Shown: positions 25,601 through 39,900 of the stretch, in pieces
How positions within the stretch are numbered: the stretch's first letter is position 1
How the letters are laid out: the number at the start of each line of letters is the position of its first letter
NCBI GenBank assembly: GCA_013399115.1
Contig: VXAA01000920.1
Coordinates: 620,323-684,322, forward strand
Length of the DNA stretch: 64,000 bases
Reading direction: 5' to 3'
From: Anseranas semipalmata
Lineage: Eukaryota > Chordata > Aves > Anseriformes > Anseranatidae
Program-made: the position numbers and the translations under genes
Notes under the pieces: generated by a model
Databases searched by the model: none
What the model saw: only the letters and a program-made list of their open reading frames with translations
Told to the model about the DNA's origin: nothing

Positions 25601-28600
25601 CCTCACCCCGGCCTGTCTCCAGATGTACCCTGCTTCCTTCCAATCCATCGTGTAGATCCTGCCTTTACTCCATGACCAGTTCCACAAATGTATTTAAGTG
25701 ACTAATTAAGAGTTCAATGGGATATGCACTTTGGCCTGTGTTTGCTAAGTGAGAGGCAGGCATGGGCCCTTTCCCTCTTCTGCTGTCTCCCTAGGTACAA
25801 GGAAATCTCGGGTAAAACCCACGTTACAAAACCAAAAGGGTTGTTCCTCCCTTTGTCATGATATTTTTCTTTCTTGACAAGATTCCAAACCTCTTTTGCA
25901 GTTTTTCCAGGGTGAACTCTGCCAGACACACCAGATTTATTGCCTCAATTATACCTCTGCTGTCTTCTACTTGGAAAACCTGAGACAGAGAGAAGATTTT
26001 GGCATCTACCTGAAAGTAAAGTGATGGTTTTGTTGTTGTTGTTGTCTTCAGCCTTTCTGCCTTATAACAAGATTTTAACAGCAGACTAGAAAAGTTCACT
26101 GGAAGCAAAACTGTATAGGTAACATTTTACACAGATATTTGAACTGCGGAGGATAATCACAGATATGAAGTCACCCTTCAGAGTATATGTTCCCCTGCAC
26201 ATGTGAAAGTCCATATTTGTAATTTAGAACAGGCAAGAGTGGGAAGCCAGAAGGGAAAAACTGGCTGCATTTTTGCAGGCAGAAAATACATACTGCCAGC
26301 CTCAAGCATTCATATGTTTTGCACATAATCCCTTGACACGGTGACCTACACTTTAACAAAGTGAAATGGATACAGAAAAAAAAAAAATCAAGCCAGATTG
26401 TAAAACCTCTCTCATGTGTTTTACTTTGATATGTGACCAGCATATCAGCTTGGTTTAGATGTTGAGTGGGACCGCAGTATATAGGGCATTACATGTTTTA
26501 GAAGACAACAGGGCTCGCATTTCCTGGGTACAAAACAGCCTCTATGCTACGCCAGCAGCCCATGAGTCAGTGAGGGACACGTCAGGGAGATGGGCTGGAG
26601 GGGTTCAAAGGCATCACAGGTGTGCATGGTTCAAGGGCATCGCACACACACAAGTGTAGGGGCATGTTGGTGGGCTGGGAGGATGGGGGCTGGGGATGGT
26701 TCATGGAAATTGGCAACACTGGCATTTTGCCTGTTATCCACTTATGGCCTGGCCTTGCACATCAGTAGTGACATACACGGACCTCAAAGCTGGAGAACAG
26801 TGTCATGACTTCCTTCTCCATAAGGAAAGGGGTATATGATACAAGCCAAAACAAGGGGAATAGAAAGCCAGGAGCATGTCAGTGCATTTGTTTGGCTTGG
26901 GAGCCTGCAATGAAAGAGCGGGAAGTGTTTTGGCCAAGCTGTGACAAGAAGGCTGGGCTGCTTTCCTCACTCAAAGGTAGTCGCTAGTCCATGTCCCCTT
27001 GGAGAGGAAGCAACATCCTGGACAGCACAGCAAGCGACCACTGCAATGGTAGTGTTTTAGCTCAAAGGTTTGGCTTGAGTATAGGTAAAACAAATGTAGA
27101 ACTTGGTATCAAAACACCTCCAGTAGATGAACATTTACTTCCCTCACATAAGGCTGAAAAGAGCTATCAGTCAAGTATTTGTAAAGTTAAAACAGTAGAG
27201 CAGGTTCTGTCTCTGCTGACATCACGTCTGCCTGAAAGCTGTAACTGCATCCAGAGTAGCTGCAGGGCTCCTGGGCGGGGGGCTCTGCTATTTCTGAGTT
27301 ATCATAAGCAGACTGGTGTGTCCTGTAGATGCTTAAGACTGATCTTCAACACCAGGAGCACACTTCTTTGTAACAGCCACAAACACTGCAGCTTTCAGGG
27401 ACTGGCAGTTTCACATCGCTCCCTCTCTGACAAGGGTTTCAGACACTCGTGCCTAGGAGAAAGGTCACCAGTGGAAAGTAGCAGCTGACCCTAAAAAGTG
27501 GCCCTCAAATGTGACTGAGGTTTTCCTGATGAAATTAAAATGGCAAACAAATAAGAACATTGCTTCATCCACCGGCATGGCTACAGCATCTGAAATGGGA
27601 AGGAGCGATGTTGTTCCCCCTGCACAGAGGTGGAGCCTTTATACTGCCCTTGCTCTCACTATGTAAAAGGTTTGTCTTTAATTAGCCCTCATTGTCTCAT
27701 TATGGCTGATGATGCAGAAATTTGTTTATTACCTCCCTGCCAGACAGCAAAAGGAGGCCTAAGAGAGGTGTTCTTTGTCTCCAGCAGTGGTGTGAACAAA
27801 ACGAACAGTGCAAGAGACTGCACCTGCCAGAGCTGCTGGTCGCTCCTTTGCACCGACTGACCCGCTACCCCCTCCTCCTAAACAACATCTGGAAGAGGAG
27901 CACTGACGAAACAGAGAAAGGCTATATCTGGTCAGTTAAAGAGAAGGTGGAAAAGTCCATACGTAAGTAGCTAAGGTTAAAAGTCAAGTATGCAATTAAC
28001 AATTAGCAAGTTATGTGGTCTTTTTGTGCATGTGCTTTGTAAGCGGGTCTGGTCTCCCTGCAGAGATGCAATGAGGACATGCATGCCTTTCTACAATCCC
28101 AAGTCCTTCCTCATTCTGTAGGAAATGATTGGTGCCACCCCTGTGCTCTCAGAGCAAGGTCACAGGACTCCCAAATCAGTGAGTCACTTGTATTTGCTCA
28201 GAATTATCTGCAGTGACATGGAAACAATTAAGACCAGATCACAAATTGGAACAAATCAAGAAAAATCTCAAACAAAGAAGTCTTTGACTTGGATTTATCT
28301 CTAGGGAGGATTTGCTGGGGCTAACCCTTAGCAGGATGAAATACCACTCACAAGGGGGATATTATGCCAAGTGACCTTTTGCTAAATGACAGGGTCCTAC
28401 CACACAAAGTAGCAGAAGAGCTATCACAGCTACAGATTTTTCCTAGTTATTGTAGGAAAGGAGGGATTGGTCCTGGCAGATTTTCCTTTCCTGGATTCTG
28501 TTTTAAGTAACTTATTAATTCAGTCTTGTTCAGGAAGCCATAAACACAGCTGTAAGTGCCTTACGGTCACACAGTACACCAGGAGCTAGGTTTATTCTGC

Positions 28601-30956
28601 AGAGGCATCTCGCAGCCCACGCAAGCCAAAGACAAGACAGCGCATGGGCAGAACGCCCGTCCTGCCAATGCCGGGCAGCGCCGCATGCCCCCCGCAGCAT
28701 GCACGCCAGGCCCCATGCTGCCTCCAGCCGCCCAGCGCCCCAGCAGCGGCGAGCTGATGGAGGCCGCAGCAGAGCAGGGCGCTGCAGGCCCCGAGGGGCA
28801 GGGAGGTGCGCAGCAAGGGGCCGCCACACGGCCAGCTGGTGGGGGCGGCAGCCCAGGCAGGGCCTCTCAGCTCCTCAGCGTGGCCTCCCTGGGCTGAACT
28901 TTGGGCGGGAGAGGGACCCTTGTTCCTGTTCTTGCTGAGTTCCGTGGAGGAAAAAGGGCTGGGGCCTTTTCCAGTTGTTGCTCCAGTACCCACCAAATTT
29001 AAATGTGACATTATTGGAACAGGCATTAAAGCTCTGGTCCTCCTTGCAAATCGGGGTCCCATCCAAAAAACAAGCAATGACTGCTCATGGAGCAGTGACT
29101 CTGTGAAGGACAGAATGTTGCCATTCTTCTCCCCACCCTGGAGGCTGAAGGCTCAAACATCTCCTCAGGAGATGAGATGGAGTACATGCCTTCCAGACAT
29201 AGATAAACCTGGGGCTCCTGCTTCCTGGATAAATACTCCAATGACAGAATTACCACCTACAAGAGAGACTCAAATTCTTTCTCTTGCCACCAGATTTCAA
29301 GAGGAGTCTGGCCTAACAGGCACACAATGAACAGACCCAGCATAGAACAGGCCTCAGAAAAATAAGGTGCTTTTTGTCACTAGATGGTGGGGCTCTGCTA
29401 GGAGGAAAGAAATTTTGGGTATGGCCCTAAAACACCATGGAATATCTGGGGAACCTTATTGGCAAAAAAAAAAAAAAAAAAAGCGTTTCCAGAGTTACCT
29501 TACCTTTAGGGGTAAGGTAACCAAAGACAGTGGACTGTAGGCCCCTTTATTCACAGACCTGACAAAGATCTGCCTTTGTTTGTTGATTAGTAAGTCAGTG
29601 ACATACAGAACAGCAGCAGTTCCAGAATTCCTTGTCTGGTGTGTATGTGTTGTCTGAAACAACTCATCATTCAACATTAAAGCTTGGAAGTTAAATTGCA
29701 GGTCCATTAAAGTTTTACCCATAATGGCCCTCAATCAGCAAAAACTGAAGTCTCCTTTTTTCACATGTTGAGACACCCCCATTCCAGTTAAATATTTCAG
29801 TCACTTCTGGCACTGCTTCTCCTTAAAAGGTTCTCATTAATTTCAACAGCCTTTTGATCAGACTGCATGTAAGGAAAACTATTTTTTTTCTCACTACTTC
29901 AGACTGTTTAGAAAGGCAGGATTTTAAGACAACTGTTTAAATGAGTTTTACATGATTCCCCCTGCTTGCCAGCCAGATTAGTAGACAGCATCTTCGCATT
30001 CAGTGGTGAATTTAGGCCTGTTTGAATGCATGGTTTGAAACTCTGCTGACCTAAGAAGAGTTTAGTCGTTGTCTTCAGTGAGGCAAGGACATCATCCAGG
30101 GTTTCATACATGAGGATCTTTGGCTTCCACTGGAGAAAATCAGTATTCAGCATCTTCTAGAAACAAGCCTATTTTTGCCAGCTTTGGCAGTAACCAGTGC
30201 TTTACATATTTCAGGGGATCTGGAAGGTAAAGTCAAGTGGCTGGACAACTTTCAGAAGTTCAAGCAGCTGCATGAGGTCATAATTTGGCCTCAAGTCTGG
30301 GATCGTGACAAGAGATTCTTTGTCCCAGAGGTAAGCAGTTTTTTTAAGGGCATTTTTCCTTGTGGAAGGCTTAGTTTCTTATCTATCTTTACAACGTGCT
30401 CTAAAGCCGGCTGGTTGTCTATATTCTAGTTGCTGTGGGTGGCTGTGCTCTAGCAGGAGCAGCTGCAGCCTGAGCAGTGCAAATACTGTAGCTGAATGTG
30501 CAGGCTGTGCACGGTCCCCTGGATGGCAGCATGGTTGCTCTCTGCTAGCATCCCAGAGAGTACAATCAGACAATCCAGGAGGACTCTCCAGGGCTTACTT
30601 TTAGGGGGCAGAATGAAATGGGATAGATGCAACTATTAATACTTTTTATAAACGGCACGACAAATAGAAATTATTTGCCCCTTCCACTCCTCAAGCTGAG
30701 CCAAAGAAATTCCTATTTGAATACCATTACAAAAAATCACACAGTGTCACTGGGAAAAGTGTCACTCCAGAAAAGAAAAACCCAGCTTAACATTTCAAAA
30801 GCTTAAACACATTTAAGCAGTAGCACTGCTGAAGAAACACAGCCATGATCAGTTATTAGCTGCGTGGTGAATTTAGCCTGATGTAACAGTACACGTGGTC
30901 TCTGTTTAACTGCTGGGTGCCTCCCAGTTCATAATCAGATATGCAACATTCCCCAA

Positions 30957-30991
<35 letters not shown>

Positions 30992-33900
30992 TCTTGGGGT
31001 CAAGTGTTTGAAACAAAACTTGAGAGAAAGCAGCAGTGAAAACATTTTGTCTTCAGCGAGCAGACTTCTCCTTCATGAAGGGAGGCTAACACTAGCAGGT
31101 AATGTCCCTAAATATCTCGGTATTAGGAGCTGGCTTAACAGAATTATGCTTCGTTATGGCAGGTCCAGAACAAACCTCTACAATAGTATTTGGGCAGGTG
31201 CAGGGAAGAAAAAGCAAATATACAGCTTGTAAGAGAGACCAAGAAATACCCAAACTGCCCAAAAGATGAGTAATCCGCATGATTGTTTATTGTCACATCT
31301 GGATATTCAATCTGCCAGATGCACAGGAAATCAGATTGATTTTCTATGTCTGTCACTCAGAGGGAGAGTTTTACTGTCAAGTTCAAGAGTGTGGCAAAAG
31401 GACATCAGGAAGTTTAGACTGTCCTATACAAAGTGCCCCACGTGCCTGGGGACTGATGTCAACAAACCTCACCTCGCTGGCACTGTATCGTTACATATTG
31501 TATTTAAAATGACTGGAAAGTCCAGACATTCTTCCATTTTTATTTTGTACTTCACCTCTGCTAAGACTGCTGTTGTGACAGATAGCTTGGAACAAGAAGG
31601 TAATATGTAAACAACAACAAGATGGGCAGCTTCCCTTTTATTAACAGCACGCTCACACAACGTGCCACTAACTCCACTTGTAGCGCAGTGTTCCCACTTG
31701 AGCTTGTTGGTTCCTACAGCTGTACTCGCAGCCGCCTGTCACCCTGTCAGAGCTGAGACTCACATTTCCAGACACACTGGCACTGTTTTGTAGCAGGGCA
31801 CAGGCTGCTCACTGGGGAGCTGCTGCAGAATCACTAGAGAGGAGCACTTCCTTCTCGCCTGAGCAGGAAGCAGAGCCTGGGCCATGCTTGGAGAAGACCA
31901 GCATCCGAAAGGACACTGGAAGCAGCCCGCAAGGCAGGGCTGTAGCAGTGGCTTGGCAGAATGAGCCCAGCTGCTGCCTTACAGCTCCTTCACCACCTCA
32001 ACAGGAGCAGAGGTGAAGAGAGTGAGCACCCAATACTTTCTGTCTTCTGCCATCATTATTACTGTCATAAAGGGAGCAGCAAAGGGACACGGACATGTAT
32101 CAGTGGCTTTGGTTTTCTTCCCATGTGAGGAGAATTATAGTGGCAGAGGAGAAGGTACAACATCAGGCACATGGAAAGCAGAAGAAAAGGTTGCTGATGA
32201 TGTGCAGGAGGTGGTGGGCAGAGGAGGAAGAAAGCCACTGAGTCCTCTTCTGCTAGTGCTTCCCTCTGCACTCATTCGAAGAGACAGCACACAATACAGT
32301 GAGGTAAGGGTGGCCTTTGGGTGGCTATATTTCTTTCTGCAGTACATAATTAGAAAATGGAGAGGAAGGTATGAGCATAACTCTTACCCACCAAGACAGC
32401 CAGCTGCCTGCAATCTGCAATATAAAAGTGCCTGGCATTTGGCCACCTGTCTGAATGAAATATCTTTCAAGACAAAAATGAAATCACAATTCAAATATAA
32501 TGCTGCACAACAGAAAGAAGCATGTCCTAATGTCACACCTCTGAACAGACTGAGACAAATTTCTTGTTACGGTGAACCATGTTTCTTTGAATGAAACTGC
32601 AATCACTGAGACCACAATTGCATGGTTTTTGGTAATCCTAGAATCAAGAAGATAACATAGAAAATGCTAGAAATCTTCTGTTTGCAGAAATGCAGGTGCT
32701 CTGACAGAATTTTCAATGAGCAAATGCTCCTTCTGCTGTCAGCTTCTATTTAAAAATAGTGCAATCAAAAATTGATGCTTAATGGTACTGGGAGTCCAAG
32801 AGAGAAGAGTCAGAAAGCTCTGGATCAGCATTCCACCAGATCAAGCTGTCATGTCACTCTGTGGAAATCAGGGAAAGGTCATGCAAACAAGTTTTAAAAT
32901 TCAAGAATGAAACATACAGGAAGAAAGCAAGATTTCTAGCAAGTGGCCAACAGACATGAAAGTCATCATGGAAAATATTTGATAGTACTATCAATTTTTC
33001 ACCTTCTAAACAAAAATGTTAATTCTTTCAATAAAATAGTTGTTTCTAGTTTTTTTCTTTAAGTATTTTTAATTTCTTCTGAATTTAGACACAAGACAGA
33101 GAAATTAAGTAACAAAACCTAACTACAGACATGCAAAAAGTATGATAAGCTCATGACATACAAGAAGTTGAGGCACCTGGGTTTGTTCAACTGCAGGAAG
33201 AAAGGACCAGAGCCTATCAGAACCAAGCACCCAAGAAAGTATTTTATCATCCTGCAGATTGCCTGGAAGCAATAGCTCTGAGCATCCCTATTTGCAGTGA
33301 AGAGTAGCTAGGCTTTTCATGCCCAGAGATGTTCTATCAGTACAGATTAGCCAGAGGACAGATTACAAAGCATAAAGCCTGAAGCAGAGATAGGAAATAA
33401 TTCTGGAAGTTAAATAGGGCAGCAAGTTGAGACCAAAGAGGGAAATAAAAGACAGGTTCATGGAAAGGGATAGGAGGGACTGTAAACAGGGAGGAGATCA
33501 AAGGACAAAACTCTGCAAATCCAGTTCTGTAGAGAGCTTCCTGGGTACATTAAAGGCCAGATTCCCTGCAGTAAGTTGCTTAAGAAATTATTTTTGCCTC
33601 TGTTAAATTATTCCCTATTATTTACATAATAATAATACCTGAATTTTCATCAAGGCATGGAGATCAACCTTAAAGACTTAGAAGCATTCTCACAGACATC
33701 TGTTGTTATACTCCTCACATTCTCATGACCTCCAAACTAGGAAGAAAAGATAAGCCAACTCTATTTTATATAGTTTTTGAAAGGCCTTTGTGATATCGTC
33801 AATTAACATTTCATCAATGTGAAAGTCTGTGCAGAGAGCTGCAAATATGTGTAGGTACCAAAATAAAAAAAAAAAAAAGGCACTTCACTAATTCTTTATC

Positions 33901-36900
33901 TCTGACATTTTCAGAAGATTCATTGTTTGCCAGTTAGGATTTGTTAATTTGTAGCATGCCAGCTGTTGTATTCATAGATACTGCAGGTGATCCAGATCAC
34001 TTTTACCGTCAGGCAAGTAGTTATTTTTGCATAATGAGGTAGCTGCTACAAAGTACAAAAATTAATAGCCAAAATCATCAAAAGGCATATATGACTTTCA
34101 AGCACCGTATTTGAGAGTGCAGACTAGGGGATGAGTAGTTGTGTACTATGCTGGAAATCATGCTTCTTTTTTAAAAGCGTATTGTAAGATGATTCATAGA
34201 TGTACTTCAACTTAGAAATATCAGTTCCTTAAAATAATCATGCCATCAAATTGACTTTTTTGTTTTCCTCCTCAGAAAGCACAAGACTCCTTGATGTCTA
34301 CCTCTTCCTATTTGATGATTTCCTATTAATTACCAAAATTAAACGTAGCAAAAAGGTAATAATGGATAGAGATGTATGTGGTTGCAGTTGTTATTGTGTT
34401 TTCCAGCTTGGTAAATATTTTGAATGTACTTTGGAAAACTGATCTTCAACAAGAAAAATACAAGATGACTAATGGGCATGAAGGACAGGTGACACTTCCT
34501 TATGCTAATTGCAAACTGTAACACTGATTCAAAACCCTGTTTCTAGACTCGGTACGTTACAGGAGCACTACGATAGGCAGAACTTACATTACTAGACCTT
34601 AAAATTTTTCTGGTGCTGTTCTGATGTGCTAGATTCCTAGAGCTCAGAAAAGTTTCAAGAATGTAAAAAGTTTTCTAATGCTCCCCTCATGACTCAGCCT
34701 AGCAACCCAAGAAATTTTTATCACATGGATAAAAATTAGATGGAAAGATGGGTTTATTCTCAATTCCAACACAGCCCTATCATACATTGCCTCTCTTTAC
34801 TTTGATTTCCCCTAGTTTAGAATGGAGATAATGATTCTTGTTAAGAGAATATGTTATTGATGAGAAAGAGTTCCATAGAAGACAAATCTTTGTATTTAGC
34901 CACCAAAGACAGCACTGGATGATCTGAAATTCCTAAAGCCATTCATGGGACCTTTGAACGCCTTTGACTGGTTCTGGCCCATGGACCTATACTGTGTTTC
35001 TATCATGTTGTTTTAATACAGGGTGTGACCTTGACAAGAGAGTTCCAGGAACTGATGAGTTTTTCAGAGAAAAGATTTCTGAGGTTGCTCAGGCAAATAA
35101 GCTGTCTGAATACCTTTGATAAGCGAAAGCACATAAATTAGGGCTGTTTATTGCCTATACTTCATGAGCAGATGGCAGACAACCCGCTAATCAAGTTCAT
35201 TTTCTATTCCCAGAAATACGGGGGCTCAGATACAGGCTTAATCCCTGTCTGTCCTTCCCTCACTCCTGAGCTGCAGTCGCTCCTAAGAGAAGGTGGGTTT
35301 TGCACAGTCCTGGACCAGCCCATCCCACTGGACAGACTGATACTGAAAAACGTTGACCCCGTCCACGTAACAGGTACATGCCCGGGTGCATTTGGACGTT
35401 CTCAGAAATACTGTCTCCACACATTGTGTACAAAGTGGTGTGAGGGTAAGAGATTGTTTGCCCACCAACCACCCCCAGATGTGTGGAGTGCAAATGTCTC
35501 AGCACTGGTTGGCTTCACAGATCCGCTTTTACCACAGTGCGTGACCTGCTGACACAGACAGCAGGGTCACAGTGACACAGAGCCCGGGTCCCCCTGCCTG
35601 TAACAGTGACTTTCACATGCACTCTGGCAGCTTTCAGATATATCCATTCACCCCATAGAAGGTATAAAGACTCCAATGACTTCTTTCTCATGAGCCAAGT
35701 ATTTTCTTACCCTAACCACCCTAACCTGCTATATCAATCCCAGGAGCTCTTTCCAAAAGACATTTTCAATCCCACAGTAGTCATGAAACATTTTTTCAGT
35801 TGTCCCACTGCCCAACACCACAGTGCACTGCTCTCCATGGTGTCCCCATGTGTGCAGCAGCAAATTGTGAGGAGGCCAGAGAGATGATTTACCTCCTGCT
35901 GCTGCACTGACTCACTGGCCCGCCTGCCCTTGAGAGGATGGAAATCACCCACCCTAAGTCAATGCTTCCCTGCCTGTAGACATCCAAACACGTTGCCATT
36001 GGAAACTGCCTCCAGTAACACCTGGTGTGCCCTTGGGTGAGGTGGGGAGGAGGACCAGCCTCCACAGAGAGTGACCAGCTTTACCCTGCCAAAGGAGCAT
36101 CCCTGCAGTCACCACATCAGAAGTTGGTTGAGGAATCAGGCATGAAAAAAATCAAGCCTCCAAGTCTGAGCCGCTTGCACAAGCTCTCACACACCTCAGT
36201 CTAACACTGCCAAGATCCCAGGAGCCTCCTGTATCAAAGAGAAATACAAATCTTCGGGCCCCAGGGCCTGTCAGGCATCCTAATCCCAAGGACTGAGAGG
36301 AAAAGCTCAGGAAGCTAGAGCACTCTGTAGGAAATCAATAGATGTGGAAAATAAGCCTAGAGCACTTAAAATTTATGATAACCTTGAAACTTATTCACTC
36401 AGAGTAATTAGCATTCAGCATCAACACTGACAGGAAATAAAAGGTAGGCAATAAAAGGAGAATGACTAAAGATGAGATAAGTGGATGAACACAGAGGAGA
36501 ATAACATTTTCTAAATGTACTCCCGATGCTGTCTGCCTGCCTGACGAGCCCCCTTTCCAACCCAGCATAAACCAAGCCGATGCGGGGCTGCCCCTGCCCG
36601 CAGGGTGGAGGCCAGGGCAGCCCCGCATCCCTGCCCAAGCCCAGCGTGGACACAGCATCGGCGGCTTCTGGCTGCTGGGGAGGGCAGAGAAGCAGCCCTC
36701 CAGTTTGCACGCATGACACTGGCAATAAAAGCCACATTGGAGATGAGAATAACATTTTTGGAATTTTTCCTAGCCAGCACTTGCTACATTCAGAGATCTC
36801 TAACCAGGTTCCCTGTGACCTAGCCACAACCAGCAGAATAGATGAAACTACCTGCTGCATCCCAGCCCAGGCTCTGGCCACCTGGTTATGGCCCTTCCCC

Positions 36901-39900
36901 GCACTCTGGACCTCATTGCCAGGCTTCTTCTCCATATATTCCTACTGATTTTATTGTAGGCTGTAGACACAGAAGTCTCTGTTACTTACTTGTAGTCATG
37001 TAACACCTTGGAAGCCCCATCCTAATACAGCACCTGTTGGAGTGGAGTACAATAAAAATACAGGTAAAAGTGACTATAGGGAGGCTGCAGTTCAGATTTT
37101 CACCATTTCGTGTAAAGCAACAAGCAAAACTGCCAGTGTCACTGGAAAATGTCCCTTTGCAGGAAAACAACAACAACAAACAGATTAGATATTTTCAGAA
37201 ATGTGTGACCTTGGAGAATGCTGCCAGATTGTTTGCATCTCAAGGAGAGAGGCTATGGTGGAAGTAAAAGATCAGTTAGCGTGTTCTCAGAAAGCTACTT
37301 GAACAGTGCAGCATGTGACTGTAGTGAGCCATCATGTCAATCAAAAGTGAAACCCAGATTTTTGATCTAACAAGTGCCCTACATACGTTAGCTTGCTGAA
37401 GGTTGATCCTGGTTTGGAAAGAAATGCACCCCAATAAAGGGCCTAGAGAAAATAACGTATATATTGCAGTTTTGTAGAAATACCCTATTGGCAGCAGGCA
37501 GGAGGCTGATAATTATGCAGCATAATGGTAGCCCAAAGCCAGCCACATTTCAGTGAAGGGGTAAGAGGTACAATGCTGTACTCGTACGAACTATCTGTGA
37601 ATGCCAGGACCTTGTACAAGAGACACAACTTTACATATAAGTGTAATAGTAGGGATCCATCTCTGAAGGCAGTAAACAACAGTACCATACCTTCTGACTT
37701 GGAAATTACTCTCCTTTTGACATTCTGCTCTGGATTTAATCTTTGCAGTTCACTACTATTGCTCCACTAAGAAAGCTTTACACTAGTGTGATGGCACCAT
37801 ACCTACCAGTATGTCACTGTGTATAAGACCAGTAATCTTTACAGCTGCAGAATCTTTTGAAAAACATTACTGAGAGCCTGATGCTGAGCACTGCCCAGCA
37901 AATTCATTTTTAGGACTGCAAAGTTGTAGTTCCCTTTGTCCACAGGCAGACATAAAGCATGAGTTCAGAAACACACACACACCCCCCGCTGCAAATTTCT
38001 GCTGCTGATATGCTGCAGTAATTTAACCAGTCTATGTTCCACTTTCCTTTTTCTATAAAACTGGGATTAGAGGACACTCCATCCTCCAGAAATGCTTTGA
38101 GGTCTGAGATCTGCGCTCTGCTCCAGGCTGCCTGGGCTCAGGGTCGCCACTTGCAGGGGGCAATCCCGCACCTTGCTCACCTTGTTTCATTTACAGCAAC
38201 ATGGACTCTGGCCACAGAAAGCAATGCCAAATGAACCTGCTGCACTGCAACAGGTTGCTGCCCCACACACGCTCCAGGGAGAGACCAAGGGCAGCCACTT
38301 CTCTACCTAGCAGGCCTCATACGGACATGTTTGAAATCAAACAAAAATGGGACCTTTCTCTTTAATTTTTGATACTTGTTCTTCTCTAACTTCAGTTATG
38401 CTTTAGTCCAGTTTGAATGGAAGCTTCCTTTAATGATCTTCAGCAAGACTCAAAAGCAGCTGAGCTGCACAATGATTGAGTAAAAATTGAATTAAAAATA
38501 AAACAAGTACAAGCAGAGTTAACTTCTTGAAATAACTAAGCTTCCCACATAACAAAAAAAATTAACTCTGTAAGGGTGCATTGCCCTGTTAAGGATCAGA
38601 AAAGATGACTACACGTATCATGTCTTCAGTCATTACTAGACTGTGACAAAAAATTGGAGTGGCAGCTGCATGAGGAAATTTATACCATTTCTTCACATTT
38701 TTTCCACAGTCTTCAGCCTGCGAAATGCTTTCCTCATACAGCATGAAAACAGGTATCGGCAGTGCATAGCAGTCTTCTTGCTACAAGCGCAAACAGAGAC
38801 TGCCAAGGTAAGCAGCACATCTTTTTTCTTCTGTAATTACACAACTACGCTTTCCCTAGAGAAGGATCTCAGCCTGAAAGCGGCCATGCTGTGCTAAGAA
38901 TCTATTAAAATTGTGACATTTGACCAAAACCAAAACAAACAAGCAAAAAACCAGTGTGCTGGCTCACACATTTTATTTGCTAGAAAATTTTTACTGTTGA
39001 ACATGTACCAATTTTGTATCAGGGTTGAGAGCAGGTCATATCTTTTTGAAAAACATCACCATTTCTGTTTGCTAAAACAAAAAAAAATGCCACTTCTTGC
39101 ATAACAGAAATGAAGACAGTCAGCCTCTCCAAAAACAAAACAATCCCCCCAAATCGTAGCTGTAGTACCCATATCAGAAAACTGTGCTCATCTTTGCACA
39201 GCACACTCTCACAGTTTCAGATTGAACAGATGGTATGATTAATTCCACTGTTATATAAATTTACCCCTCACTTTCACACCACATCACACTTCTAGTAGCA
39301 GTGCTGTTTATAACATCTGAAAGTGTGGTAGGCACTTCACAGTGTGGTTTTTTTTTTCCTGTAAGTTGAATTTCATTCTCTAGTGCCTAATGCACAAAAA
39401 TCTGACGACCATTAATACTAATTCTTAAAAATAAATCACAGTAGACAGACTTTTTCAGGGAAAAGCAATGAGTGAATTCTTTCCATTTCCAAGCCACTGG
39501 TTCATACTTGGAATGGGTAGCTACTCAAGAAGTAATTACCATCTCCTGTTACTGAAATATGACCTTTCCCTTTCAAAGTTGTCTCAATGCCAGGTCGCAA
39601 TCACCTTCTCAGTGTCTCCCAGCTTCATTTTATCAACGAGAAAGTCCTGCACTGAAAGGCTCTTTTCACATGGATGCAGTAACATTACAGTATTTTGTTG
39701 ACTTAGGTCTCTCTGATCCCCAGGAAAGGTAGACCCTATCCAGCACTGTTTTGGATAAACTACTTTATTTCAGCTCCTAAACCCAATCCCAGCACAGTCG
39801 ACATATTTTTAAAACAAACTGCTAGCCAAGATGACCTCACAGGTTTAGCCGATGCGACCTGCAAGGCAGAAAGGACGATGATATTCCTAAGATCAACTGA

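Noticed and set aside
26991..27488. 165-codon intronic frame.
   Set aside because: Composition has no domain or low-complexity signature of a protein; no splice or promoter context.
28592..29330. Long frames on both strands (161 and 174 codons) around the GC-rich block.
   Set aside because: Stops are rare in such GC-rich sequence; frames overlap on both strands and none shows a domain.
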